Source: Ectothiorhodospira sp. BSL-9 (GTDB taxonomy: Bacteria > Pseudomonadota > Gammaproteobacteria > Ectothiorhodospirales > Ectothiorhodospiraceae). Taken from it: 64,000 nucleotides of DNA. Location of the stretch: positions 682,001 to 746,000 of the forward strand of contig NZ_CP011994.1 of NCBI RefSeq assembly GCF_001632845.1. The letters run 5' to 3'. Below, piece by piece: positions 31,645 through 40,519 of this stretch. The notes under the pieces were generated by a model. It had not been told where the DNA came from. It did no database searches and saw only the letters and a list, made by a program, of their open reading frames with translations. Position numbers and translations under genes: made by a program. Every line of letters starts with the position of its first letter. The first letter of the stretch is position 1.

Positions 31645-32085
31645 GCCGCATATTCGTTGGTACAGACCGTCATCAAACCTCTCCACTAGTGCTGTATTAG
31701 TATTCTCGAGCACCTCACGCAGCAAATTAGTTACGGCATCATTGCGCGTTTTACATTCCTCGATACAATCAACGGTTGCCCTTGGCACAATTACGGCCTT
31801 CGTTGCATCACACAGGATTGCCCATTCGCTATCACTGAACCAAACCGCCGCAAAGATGGCCTCACCTCGTTCCGCATGCTGCTTCGCATTCACGTTACCC
31901 CCGACTTCTTGGAGCAATTGCTGTAGAGAATGCTTACTGCCATGCAAAGCGGATCGCAGACCCAAGAACTTAAACTTATCGGCCAATCTTCGATGCGGTC
32001 GCCACCCGCAACGCACATGATTGGCGCCAAACTCCATTCTTTCGTCGGGACGATCCTGAACATCGCTCCAGTTTAAATCGGCCAT
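31639..32085 (-). CDS. Hypothetical protein (cassette gene)
   Basis: 148 residues from the ATG at 32085, with AGGAGAAAG about 6 nt upstream. I do not recognise the family. The protein is mixed alpha/beta without signal peptide or membrane segment, and has Cys and His residues but no metal-site pattern. Its stop lies in the attC core. A broken copy of its first 45 nt occurs at 20616-20666, so related cassettes exist in the same array. A group II intron ends at about 32120, only 35 nt upstream of the start. Confidence 0.75.
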   Translation of the reverse strand: MADLNWSDVQDRPDERMEFGANHVRCGWRPHRRLADKFKFLGLRSALHGSKHSLQQLLQEVGGNVNAKQHAERGEAIFAAVWFSDSEWAILCDATKAVIVPRATVDCIEECKTRNDAVTNLLREVLENTNTALVERFDDGLYQRICGA

Positions 32086-32221
32086 TTTGCTTTCTCCTAT
32101 CAAGTTTTTCGCCGTCGCAGTAGGAACGCCGGTTACCCGACGCCCCCTGCACAGATCCCGGCGTGCGGTTTTCCCGCACCGGGCTCTTCAGTCATACTCA
32201 CTCGCGCAGAAGGGCGTTCCC

Positions 32222-32507
32222 TCACGCAAGCCCCCGATTCCGTATCCCCTGCATCGCCTCAACTGGTGTCGGAAACGCGTAGGCCTCCAGCACCCGCCTG
32301 AGACCTTCCCAGGTCAAACTTCGCCTTTCACTGCGACGGTTCAGCCACTTGTAGAGCAATCGGATTGCCGCAGTGTGAAAACACCACAGTGAACTGATGT
32401 TACCGATGGCACGGAAGTAATTGTAGTGCCCCCGTACCTTGCGTTTCATCGTTGCCAACAGTACCGGCAGACGAAGATACCGGTGTGTTTTCAACCAGTC
32501 CTAGCAG
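32222..32507 (-). pseudogene. Group II intron RT, C-terminal maturase piece
   Basis: The minus strand reads DWLKTHRYLRLPVLLATMKR, then RGHYNYFRAIGN and IRLLYKWLNRRSERRSLTW, the typical maturase X/D end of group II RTs. When joined across the transposon (target GCCCGG) to the piece at 35966, the frame is kept as SGIRAC-stop-DWLKTHRYL; a TAG interrupts it. Confidence 0.85.
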
Positions 32508-32636
32508 GCCCGGTGAGTGTGATCACCCGAATTGATGTCCTCCTGATCACGTTCGTTAAGGGGCCTGATCAGCAAGACGCCGCCGGCGCCCGGGAGGGAG
32601 TTCGGCGGCGTCTTGGGCGTAGGTCTTGGGAGGACG

Positions 32637-32864
32637 TCAGAACGGAGGGTTGTCTGGGTCCTCGGTCGGGAGGGGGACGTCGGACAGTAAGCTGAGCTGG
32701 GTCATATTTTCCTGCGAGCGTTCGTCGTGGTAGCGGTGGATCTGCCCCAGGTAGTGGGATTCGAACAAGATCAGGAAGTCGTGGAGCAGGGCCTGCAACT
32801 CGACGACAGCGTCGTCGCTGAGTTCGGGCCAGGGCAGGGATTGCGGATGGAGGGTTGCGGGCAT
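32637..32864 (-). CDS. 75-residue transposon protein (copy 1)
   Basis: Starts ATG at 32864 with GGAG 8 nt upstream. Acidic-hydrophobic helices (LSDDAVVELQALLHDFLILF, ESHYLGQIHRYHDE) and a Pro/Asp-rich tail. No family recognised; its position after the ATPase suggests an accessory role in transposition. The copy at 40163-40390 has the same amino acid sequence. Confidence 0.75.
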   Translation of the reverse strand: MPATLHPQSLPWPELSDDAVVELQALLHDFLILFESHYLGQIHRYHDERSQENMTQLSLLSDVPLPTEDPDNPPF

Positions 32865-32880
32865 GAGGGTCTCCAGGGGT

Positions 32881-33726
32881 TCAACGGCTTGCGGCGGCAC
32901 GGCGCGGAGTGGGTTTTTCTGCGGGGGCGAACACGTCGAGGTAGAGTTTCTCGTCGAGCTGCGGCAGATCGCGCTGGGCGGCCACGGCGAGCAGTTCGGC
33001 GGCCAGGGTGGTGAGCAGGCGGTAGTTGCCGATGGCGTGGTCACACAGGGTGTGCTGGAGCGTGGGCGTCATCAGGCTGGCGTTGCCGGCGGTGTTGAGC
33101 AGATGCTGCAGGCAAGCCAGGAGTTCCTCGCGGCTGGCCGCTTCGGTGACCAGACGGGTGCGGATGCGGGAGCCGAGCGGGATCAGTTCCTCGCGGCGCA
33201 GCTTCTCGGGCAGGCGGGCATCGCCGGCAAGGATCACGCACAAGAGCGTCTGTGAGTCGAAGCGGGCGCTGGCCATCAGGCGCAGTTCGGACAGGACCGC
33301 GGGACTCATTTCCTGGGCTTCGTCGATCAGGAGCACTGCGCGCCGGCGGGTGGTGTCCAGATGCGCGAACCAGTTCTCGCGCAAGGCCTTGAAGCCGCCC
33401 CAGCGGTTGTGTGGGCGCAGGGGGACGCCGAAGAGATCGCCCATCTCGCGGTAGAAGTCGGCCAACTGGCTCTGCGGATGATGGATGGCGACGACGGTGA
33501 GATCGGGCAGCCGTGCCAGGCGTTCCGCGATCAGGCGCAGAACCACGCTCTTGCCGGTGCCGGGGTCGCCGTTGATCATGGCGAAGCCGCCTTCGCGGAC
33601 CAGGCCCTGTTCGATGCGCCAGTAGAAGTCCTCGACGCGTGCGGGCACATAGAGCGCCTCGACCGGGATTTCGGTGGCGAATGGGTTCCACTTCAGCCCA
33701 TAGAGGGCCAGTAATTTCGAGTTCAT
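32881..33726 (-). CDS. ExeA/TniB/MuB-type AAA ATPase of transposon (copy 1)
   Basis: 281 residues. Walker A GDPGTGKS at about residues 54-61, Walker B VLLIDEAQEM, sensor region VILAGDARLPEKL and an arginine motif (GSRIRTRLV). Such ATPases choose the target and activate a TnsB/Mu-type transposase. The ATG at 33726 overlaps the transposase stop by 4 nt. Confidence 0.92.
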   Translation of the reverse strand: MNSKLLALYGLKWNPFATEIPVEALYVPARVEDFYWRIEQGLVREGGFAMINGDPGTGKSVVLRLIAERLARLPDLTVVAIHHPQSQLADFYREMGDLFGVPLRPHNRWGGFKALRENWFAHLDTTRRRAVLLIDEAQEMSPAVLSELRLMASARFDSQTLLCVILAGDARLPEKLRREELIPLGSRIRTRLVTEAASREELLACLQHLLNTAGNASLMTPTLQHTLCDHAIGNYRLLTTLAAELLAVAAQRDLPQLDEKLYLDVFAPAEKPTPRRAAASR

Positions 33727-35168
33727 GCGGAGTCCTCTTCGGGGTCTGGGGTGGGCAGGTAGGCGGGCGGCAGGCCGGTGGCGGCATAGTCGGCCAGCAA
33801 CTGGCGCAACAGCGGCGCCATCCCCGAGGGTGGCAGTGGCGTGAGCGCGCGTGCCGCAGGTGGCCGGACGCGTCGTTGTGCGTTGGCGTTGGCGGATTTG
33901 TCGAGCGGCAGCACCGGGCACAGGACGGTGCCGGTGCGGGGATCGACCAAGTCGACGCGGGTGCGATCCCACCGCGCGTAGCGCAGCGACACCCGGTCGA
34001 GGTGCTGGTAGCGGGCGGGGATCTCGAAGCGCTGCCCCTCCAGAGACACCGTGCCATCGGAGCGTCGCTGGCGGCGGGTGACCTCAACACGGAAAGCATC
34101 GGCCAGTGCCGCGACCGGCGGGCAGTCCCGGCTGACGTTCGGCCCGGCCAGATAGCGTTTCAGCGGGGTGGTGTCGAGTTCACTGTGGCGGGTGCGGTGA
34201 TACTCCTGCTCGGCCCAAGCCTGCGTGGTCTGGTTGAGCACATCGAGGGTGAGTGGGGTTTGTCCCTCCAGCATCGGCATCAGGCGACCTTCGATACGCC
34301 CCCAAAGGGACTCTTGCTTCCCGTTCTGGTAGGGAGAATACGGTAGCGTCGTCTGGTGCAGCACACCCAGGCGCTGCAATCCGGCAACGGTTTCCTCGGC
34401 GATCATCGCTGCACCGTTGTCCGTCATCAGGGCACGCGGCAACCCGCGCTTCATGAGTGCCTGGGACAGGCCGTGGACGAGGCTCTGCGCCGTCTCGTCC
34501 AGGTACCACTGCAGGTGGCAGATCAAGCGCGAGCGGTCATCCAGGATGCCGAGCAGGTACGGTTTGACCCAGGCGCCCTCTCGGGTCAGTACCTTGCGCG
34601 AACCGTGGTGGAAGTCCAGGTGCCAGAGCGCACAGACATGGTCCAGCTCGTAGCTGCGCACCTCCAGCGCTGCGAATCGGTCGCGGGCGAGGATCGCGCC
34701 GTCGGTTGCACACTTCGGCCGCGCCTGGCGGAACATCCCGTGCGCCTTCAGATAGCGCCGCACCGTGGGATACGAGGGCATGCAGACCTCGCTGTCGGCC
34801 AGGTCCACGCACAGGTTGTCGAAGTGCAACTGCACCGTCCAGCCCGGATGTTCCCGGTATTGCTGCACCAGGGCGGCGATCACGGCCGGCGTCATGGCGG
34901 TGAAGTGGCCATGCGGGCGGCGCTGGTTGCGCAGTGCCGCCACCGGGTCGGGGGCCGACCGTGCCGCGTAATACCAGCGCTCCAGTGTGGACACCCCGAA
35001 GCGCACCTCGGTGCCGGTGACGGGATGGCGCCAGACGCGCTCGGCCAACGCCGCCAGTGCCGCCCGCAATGCTCCCGGTTCCGGCGGTGCGGCGAACAAG
35101 GGACCAATGATCGAGAAGCGCAAGCGCGCCCATCGATCACGCAACAGAGGATCGTTCGGTGGATGCAC
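33723..35168 (-). CDS. TnsB/Mu-type DDE transposase (copy 1)
   Basis: 481 residues from a GTG at 35168 with GGGAG 6 nt upstream. An N-terminal helical DNA-binding region is followed by an rve core with catalytic residues Asp in LWHLDFHHGSRKV, Asp in ALMTDNGAAM and Glu in QNGKQESLWGRIE. The C-terminal beta-barrel segment (GQRFEIPARYQHLDRVSLRY) is as in Mu/TnsB/TniA and IstA-like proteins. Confidence 0.93.
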   Translation of the reverse strand: MHPPNDPLLRDRWARLRFSIIGPLFAAPPEPGALRAALAALAERVWRHPVTGTEVRFGVSTLERWYYAARSAPDPVAALRNQRRPHGHFTAMTPAVIAALVQQYREHPGWTVQLHFDNLCVDLADSEVCMPSYPTVRRYLKAHGMFRQARPKCATDGAILARDRFAALEVRSYELDHVCALWHLDFHHGSRKVLTREGAWVKPYLLGILDDRSRLICHLQWYLDETAQSLVHGLSQALMKRGLPRALMTDNGAAMIAEETVAGLQRLGVLHQTTLPYSPYQNGKQESLWGRIEGRLMPMLEGQTPLTLDVLNQTTQAWAEQEYHRTRHSELDTTPLKRYLAGPNVSRDCPPVAALADAFRVEVTRRQRRSDGTVSLEGQRFEIPARYQHLDRVSLRYARWDRTRVDLVDPRTGTVLCPVLPLDKSANANAQRRVRPPAARALTPLPPSGMAPLLRQLLADYAATGLPPAYLPTPDPEEDSA

Positions 35169-35266
35169 GTTCGTCTCCCAATATGCGCGGTGCCGGCGGC
35201 ACCACGACCGGGAGAGAAGGCTACGCAGCGGGAATCGGTTCGACCATTGGCATCCTCTGCGGGAAC

Positions 35267-35881
35267 TCAGCGCCCCTCGGGCGCCGTGATCGTGAGTGGG
35301 GTGAGCAAGGCCAGCAGGCACCGCAGCGGTTCGTGTTCCTGGCCGGGCAACTGCTCCAGGAGACCGTTCGGCAACCGTGCCGCAGCCACCGGCAGCAGGA
35401 ACCGCGCACCCAGCACCCGCCACAGCGAGGTCCGCACAAAGTCTTCGCGCCACCACCGCCGCCACCGTGCCAGGGTGCGCCAGGGAATCGATAACGCTTC
35501 ACACAACGCAGCCGCCGCCGTGCCGTGCCCGGCCGGCCGGGTTGACCCCAGCACCACCACCCAGCTCAGCCATACGCGCCGCCCCAGAAAACGCACCGAC
35601 TGGCTGGTCGTCCGACGTCGGCACTGGCTGCAGCAGAAACTCAGCCGCGTCGCGTATTCAGCGCGGAACGCAGGCGGGCAGCCGCGCGGCTTGCGTGGAT
35701 AGTTGGCGCGGTGTAGCACGCCGCCACACGGGCACCCGGCCGCCTGCGCCTCGGCCGCCAATGCCTCATCGATGTGGATTAGAAACCGGAAAAACTGGGG
35801 ATCGGACAACGGAACATGGCACACTGTGAGTGTCTCTTGGCTTGGTAACCAGAGACTCCCCCAAAGGGCGCGTTCGTTCAA
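35267..35881 (-). CDS. Zinc-ribbon protein of transposon (copy 1)
   Basis: 204 residues from a TTG at 35881; a GTG 57 nt further in is also possible. Cys pairs CPCGG (about residues 38-42) and FCCSQCRRRTT look like a zinc ribbon, followed by SVRFLGRRVWLSWVVVL and a helical C-terminus. From memory it resembles proteins labelled DUF6431; this needs a search. It is the first gene of the four-gene transposon unit. The upstream G-run has 5 G here and 6 in copy 2. Confidence 0.78.
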   Translation of the reverse strand: MNERALWGSLWLPSQETLTVCHVPLSDPQFFRFLIHIDEALAAEAQAAGCPCGGVLHRANYPRKPRGCPPAFRAEYATRLSFCCSQCRRRTTSQSVRFLGRRVWLSWVVVLGSTRPAGHGTAAAALCEALSIPWRTLARWRRWWREDFVRTSLWRVLGARFLLPVAAARLPNGLLEQLPGQEHEPLRCLLALLTPLTITAPEGR

Positions 35882-35965
35882 GCTCCCCGAGGGGGATCCC
35901 CCTCAAACCTCACCCTGCGTGATCATTCCACCCGCAAACACCCTCAGTAAGGGTGATCGTACTCA

Positions 35966-37060
35966 GCCCGGATGCCACTGCGCAGCTTCTTGCGGCTGGT
36001 CCGCCGCCATACACGCGGCGTCCCCTTGCTATCCGCTTCCCAGTAAAATTCAAAACCAAGGAAGGTGAATCGCCGGGTCCGCGTCGGGTGAAAACGGCTG
36101 AAGCGGTGAATGCACGTTTTCTCCGAGGCAGCCTGGAGACCAAAGGCCTCCAGTCGCCTCGGCAAGGCTCGGTAGAACCGCCGTGCATCCGCCCGGTACT
36201 GGAAAGCACACACGAAATCATCCGCAAAGCGGATGATGTACGCCTGTCCGGCACAGCTCGGCTTGATCCGCTTCTCAAACCACACATCCAGCACATCGTG
36301 CAGATAGATGTTCGCCAGTATCGGCGAGATCACACCGCCCTGTGGGGTTCCCGTGTGCGGATGGAGTACCGATCCATCTCGCTCCAGGATTCCGGCCTTC
36401 AGCCAGCTGGCAATGAGACCAACGAATGGTTTATCGTCAATCCGTTCCGCCAGCATCCGTAGCAGCCAGTCATGGTCAATATTGTCGAAGAAGCCTTTAA
36501 TGTCGGCTTCGACAACATAACCGTGGCGTCCAAACTGCAGCTCATAGGTGAGATCCTTGGCCGCCTGCTGTGCACCCCGCTTCGGCCGGTAGCCGTAGCT
36601 GGTGGGGAGAAAATCCATTTCGTAGATAGCCCCAGCAGCAGGCGTGCTGCCGCCTGAAGCAGTCGGTCTTCCACCACCGGAATTCCCAGCGGTCGTTCCT
36701 TGCCGTTTCCCTTCGGAATGTACCGGCGCCGGATCAACCGGCTTCGATACTCGTTACGTTTCAGGCGTTCTACCAGTTGTCTGATGTTTTCACTCAGGTT
36801 CCTGCCATATTCGGCCATGGTCACCTTGTCCACGCCCGGGGCTCCCCTTTAATTCAGGGTGCGCCAGGCATGGTGCAGTAGTGATTCATTCAAAAGGCCA
36901 TAAAGGTTCTGGAATCGGTGGGCTTTCGCAGTGCCCGCCTTGATGGATATCGCCCGCAGGAAGGTTGGCTCGTCGTTCTCCGGCCCGACAGTGTCCGGCG
37001 CGAGTGGCCTTTGCGGACTGTGTATGACTGTCACCCCCTTCCCCATGTGATCGGCTCTAC
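35966..37060 (-). pseudogene. Group II intron RT, central and N-terminal pieces
   Basis: The 1095-bp spacer between the two transposons. On the minus strand: KAHRFQNLYGLLNESLLHHA-WRTLN then TAA, RGAPGVDKVTMAEYGRNLSE, IPKGNGKERPLGIPVVEDRL, a 1-nt frameshift near 36630, TSYGYRPKRGAQQAAKDLTY, DIKGFFDNIDHDWL, GTPQGGVISPILANIYLH and RFADDFVCAF. Thus it is a clear RT with one nonsense codon, one frameshift, another nonsense at the 32507 junction and two insertions. Confidence 0.9.
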
Positions 37061-37145
37061 TGAGTACGATCACCCTTACTGAGGGTGTTTGCGGGTGGAA
37101 TGATCACGCAGGGTGAGGTTTGAGGGGGGATCCCCCTCGGGGAGC

Positions 37146-37760
37146 TTGAACGAACGCGCCCTTTGGGGGAGTCTCTGGTTACCAAGCCAAGAGACACTCA
37201 CAGTGTGCCATGTTCCGTTGTCCGATCCCCAGTTTTTCCGGTTTCTAATCCACATCGATGAGGCATTGGCGGCCGAGGCGCAGGCGGCCGGGTGCCCGTG
37301 TGGCGGCGTGCTACACCGCGCCAACTATCCACGCAAGCCGCGCGGCTGCCCGCCTGCGTTCCGCGCTGAATACGCGACGCGGCTGAGTTTCTGCTGCAGC
37401 CAGTGCCGACGTCGGACGACCAGCCAGTCGGTGCGTTTTCTGGGGCGGCGCGTATGGCTGAGCTGGGTGGTGGTGCTGGGGTCAACCCGGCCGGCCGGGC
37501 ACGGCACGGCGGCGGCTGCGTTGTGTGAAGCGTTATCGATTCCCTGGCGCACCCTGGCACGGTGGCGGCGGTGGTGGCGCGAAGACTTTGTGCGGACCTC
37601 GCTGTGGCGGGTGCTGGGTGCGCGGTTCCTGCTGCCGGTGGCTGCGGCACGGTTGCCGAACGGTCTCCTGGAGCAGTTGCCCGGCCAGGAACACGAACCG
37701 CTGCGGTGCCTGCTGGCCTTGCTCACCCCACTCACGATCACGGCGCCCGAGGGGCGCTGA
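37146..37760 (+). CDS. Zinc-ribbon protein of transposon (copy 2)
   Basis: 204 residues, same sequence as the copy-1 protein from the TTG at 37146. Cys pairs CPCGG and FCCSQC suggest a zinc ribbon. In this copy the extra G upstream extends the open frame to 37113, which supports a start at or after 37146. Role unknown; candidates are DNA binding at the ends or target recognition. Confidence 0.78.
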   Translation: MNERALWGSLWLPSQETLTVCHVPLSDPQFFRFLIHIDEALAAEAQAAGCPCGGVLHRANYPRKPRGCPPAFRAEYATRLSFCCSQCRRRTTSQSVRFLGRRVWLSWVVVLGSTRPAGHGTAAAALCEALSIPWRTLARWRRWWREDFVRTSLWRVLGARFLLPVAAARLPNGLLEQLPGQEHEPLRCLLALLTPLTITAPEGR

Positions 37761-37858
37761 GTTCCCGCAGAGGATGCCAATGGTCGAACCGATTCCCGCT
37801 GCGTAGCCTTCTCTCCCGGTCGTGGTGCCGCCGGCACCGCGCATATTGGGAGACGAAC

Positions 37859-39304
37859 GTGCATCCACCGAACGATCCTCTGTTGCGTGATCGATGGGCG
37901 CGCTTGCGCTTCTCGATCATTGGTCCCTTGTTCGCCGCACCGCCGGAACCGGGAGCATTGCGGGCGGCACTGGCGGCGTTGGCCGAGCGCGTCTGGCGCC
38001 ATCCCGTCACCGGCACCGAGGTGCGCTTCGGGGTGTCCACACTGGAGCGCTGGTATTACGCGGCACGGTCGGCCCCCGACCCGGTGGCGGCACTGCGCAA
38101 CCAGCGCCGCCCGCATGGCCACTTCACCGCCATGACGCCGGCCGTGATCGCCGCCCTGGTGCAGCAATACCGGGAACATCCGGGCTGGACGGTGCAGTTG
38201 CACTTCGACAACCTGTGCGTGGACCTGGCCGACAGCGAGGTCTGCATGCCCTCGTATCCCACGGTGCGGCGCTATCTGAAGGCGCACGGGATGTTCCGCC
38301 AGGCGCGGCCGAAGTGTGCAACCGACGGCGCGATCCTCGCCCGCGACCGATTCGCAGCGCTGGAGGTGCGCAGCTACGAGCTGGACCATGTCTGTGCGCT
38401 CTGGCACCTGGACTTCCACCACGGTTCGCGCAAGGTACTGACCCGAGAGGGCGCCTGGGTCAAACCGTACCTGCTCGGCATCCTGGATGACCGCTCGCGC
38501 TTGATCTGCCACCTGCAGTGGTACCTGGACGAGACGGCGCAGAGCCTCGTCCACGGCCTGTCCCAGGCACTCATGAAGCGCGGGTTGCCGCGTGCCCTGA
38601 TGACGGACAACGGTGCAGCGATGATCGCCGAGGAAACCGTTGCCGGATTGCAGCGCCTGGGTGTGCTGCACCAGACGACGCTACCGTATTCTCCCTACCA
38701 GAACGGGAAGCAAGAGTCCCTTTGGGGGCGTATCGAAGGTCGCCTGATGCCGATGCTGGAGGGACAAACCCCACTCACCCTCGATGTGCTCAACCAGACC
38801 ACGCAGGCTTGGGCCGAGCAGGAGTATCACCGCACCCGCCACAGTGAACTCGACACCACCCCGCTGAAACGCTATCTGGCCGGGCCGAACGTCAGCCGGG
38901 ACTGCCCGCCGGTCGCGGCACTGGCCGATGCTTTCCGTGTTGAGGTCACCCGCCGCCAGCGACGCTCCGATGGCACGGTGTCTCTGGAGGGGCAGCGCTT
39001 CGAGATCCCCGCCCGCTACCAGCACCTCGACCGGGTGTCGCTGCGCTACGCGCGGTGGGATCGCACCCGCGTCGACTTGGTCGATCCCCGCACCGGCACC
39101 GTCCTGTGCCCGGTGCTGCCGCTCGACAAATCCGCCAACGCCAACGCACAACGACGCGTCCGGCCACCTGCGGCACGCGCGCTCACGCCACTGCCACCCT
39201 CGGGGATGGCGCCGCTGTTGCGCCAGTTGCTGGCCGACTATGCCGCCACCGGCCTGCCGCCCGCCTACCTGCCCACCCCAGACCCCGAAGAGGACTCCGC
39301 ATGA
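37859..39304 (+). CDS. TnsB/Mu-type DDE transposase (copy 2)
   Basis: 481 residues, GTG start at 37859 after TTGGGAGACGAAC. The catalytic Asp, Asp and Glu described for copy 1 are present. Both copies are intact, so the element may still be mobile. The stop overlaps the ATPase start. Confidence 0.93.
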   Translation: MHPPNDPLLRDRWARLRFSIIGPLFAAPPEPGALRAALAALAERVWRHPVTGTEVRFGVSTLERWYYAARSAPDPVAALRNQRRPHGHFTAMTPAVIAALVQQYREHPGWTVQLHFDNLCVDLADSEVCMPSYPTVRRYLKAHGMFRQARPKCATDGAILARDRFAALEVRSYELDHVCALWHLDFHHGSRKVLTREGAWVKPYLLGILDDRSRLICHLQWYLDETAQSLVHGLSQALMKRGLPRALMTDNGAAMIAEETVAGLQRLGVLHQTTLPYSPYQNGKQESLWGRIEGRLMPMLEGQTPLTLDVLNQTTQAWAEQEYHRTRHSELDTTPLKRYLAGPNVSRDCPPVAALADAFRVEVTRRQRRSDGTVSLEGQRFEIPARYQHLDRVSLRYARWDRTRVDLVDPRTGTVLCPVLPLDKSANANAQRRVRPPAARALTPLPPSGMAPLLRQLLADYAATGLPPAYLPTPDPEEDSA

Positions 39305-40146
39305 ACTCGAAATTACTGGCCCTCTATGGGCTGAAGTGGAACCCATTCGCCACCGAAATCCCGGTCGAGGCGCTCTATGTGCCCGCACGCGTCGAGGACT
39401 TCTACTGGCGCATCGAACAGGGCCTGGTCCGCGAAGGCGGCTTCGCCATGATCAACGGCGACCCCGGCACCGGCAAGAGCGTGGTTCTGCGCCTGATCGC
39501 GGAACGCCTGGCACGGCTGCCCGATCTCACCGTCGTCGCCATCCATCATCCGCAGAGCCAGTTGGCCGACTTCTACCGCGAGATGGGCGATCTCTTCGGC
39601 GTCCCCCTGCGCCCACACAACCGCTGGGGCGGCTTCAAGGCCTTGCGCGAGAACTGGTTCGCGCATCTGGACACCACCCGCCGGCGCGCAGTGCTCCTGA
39701 TCGACGAAGCCCAGGAAATGAGTCCCGCGGTCCTGTCCGAACTGCGCCTGATGGCCAGCGCCCGCTTCGACTCACAGACGCTCTTGTGCGTGATCCTTGC
39801 CGGCGATGCCCGCCTGCCCGAGAAGCTGCGCCGCGAGGAACTGATCCCGCTCGGCTCCCGCATCCGCACCCGTCTGGTCACCGAAGCGGCCAGCCGCGAG
39901 GAACTCCTGGCTTGCCTGCAGCATCTGCTCAACACCGCCGGCAACGCCAGCCTGATGACGCCCACGCTCCAGCACACCCTGTGTGACCACGCCATCGGCA
40001 ACTACCGCCTGCTCACCACCCTGGCCGCCGAACTGCTCGCCGTGGCCGCCCAGCGCGATCTGCCGCAGCTCGACGAGAAACTCTACCTCGACGTGTTCGC
40101 CCCCGCAGAAAAACCCACTCCGCGCCGTGCCGCCGCAAGCCGTTGA
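39301..40146 (+). CDS. ExeA/TniB/MuB-type AAA ATPase of transposon (copy 2)
   Basis: 281 residues, same sequence as copy 1. Opening MNSKLLALYGLKWNPFATEI is the usual ExeA/TniB-like start, with Walker A GDPGTGKS and Walker B LLIDEAQE. It is translationally coupled to the transposase by an ATGA overlap. Confidence 0.92.
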   Translation: MNSKLLALYGLKWNPFATEIPVEALYVPARVEDFYWRIEQGLVREGGFAMINGDPGTGKSVVLRLIAERLARLPDLTVVAIHHPQSQLADFYREMGDLFGVPLRPHNRWGGFKALRENWFAHLDTTRRRAVLLIDEAQEMSPAVLSELRLMASARFDSQTLLCVILAGDARLPEKLRREELIPLGSRIRTRLVTEAASREELLACLQHLLNTAGNASLMTPTLQHTLCDHAIGNYRLLTTLAAELLAVAAQRDLPQLDEKLYLDVFAPAEKPTPRRAAASR

Positions 40147-40162
40147 ACCCCTGGAGACCCTC

Positions 40163-40390
40163 ATGCCCGCAACCCTCCATCCGCAATCCCTGCCCTGGCC
40201 CGAACTCAGCGACGACGCTGTCGTCGAGTTGCAGGCCCTGCTCCACGACTTCCTGATCTTGTTCGAATCCCACTACCTGGGGCAGATCCACCGCTACCAC
40301 GACGAACGCTCGCAGGAAAATATGACCCAGCTCAGCTTACTGTCCGACGTCCCCCTCCCGACCGAGGACCCAGACAACCCTCCGTTCTGA
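40163..40390 (+). CDS. 75-residue transposon protein (copy 2)
   Basis: Same sequence as 32637-32864. ATG at 40163 with CTGGAGACCCTC upstream, 16 nt after the ATPase stop. It is followed by a strong hairpin (GACGCCGCCG / CGGCGGCGTC, about 40418-40453) that probably ends the transposon transcript. Confidence 0.75.
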   Translation: MPATLHPQSLPWPELSDDAVVELQALLHDFLILFESHYLGQIHRYHDERSQENMTQLSLLSDVPLPTEDPDNPPF

Positions 40391-40519
40391 CGTCCTCCCA
40401 AGACCTACGCCCAAGACGCCGCCGAACTCCCTCCCGGGCGCCGGCGGCGTCTTGCTGATCAGGCCCCTTAACGAACGTGATCAGGAGGACATCAATTCGG
40501 GTGATCACACTCACTCTAC

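Larger units (their letters stand above)
32514..35965 (-). mobile_element. Four-gene DDE/AAA transposon, copy 1
   Basis: 3452 bp. Inverted termini: TGAGTGTGATCACCC (32514, inward) and TGAGTACGATCACCC (from 35965 inward on minus). GCCCGG flanks it at 32508-32513 and 35966-35971, a perfect 6-bp target duplication. Cargo is only the four element genes, all on the minus strand. TGATCA recurs at 32520, 32544 and 32566 near the right end, suggesting several transposase-binding sites as in Tn7/Mu. It is inserted in a group II intron RT gene. Confidence 0.92.
37061..40513 (+). mobile_element. Four-gene DDE/AAA transposon, copy 2 (inverted)
   Basis: 3453 bp, termini TGAGTACGATCACCC (37061) and the complement of TGAGTGTGATCACCC (ending 40513). 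CTCTAC flanks it at 37055-37060 and 40514-40519, a perfect 6-bp duplication different from that of copy 1, so the copies arrived by separate events. Compared with copy 1 the encoded proteins match throughout; the visible base difference is one extra G in the run at about 37130. Confidence 0.93.

Noticed and set aside
34356-35702. A 448-codon frame antisense to the transposon transposase (also 37325-38671)
   Set aside because: Duplicated only because the transposon is duplicated; no domain, and the sense strand is a clear DDE transposase.
32508-40519. Assembly artefact explaining the large inverted repeat
   Set aside because: Distinct perfect 6-bp duplications at each copy, unique spacer sequence and a one-base difference argue for two real insertions; long reads could still test it.
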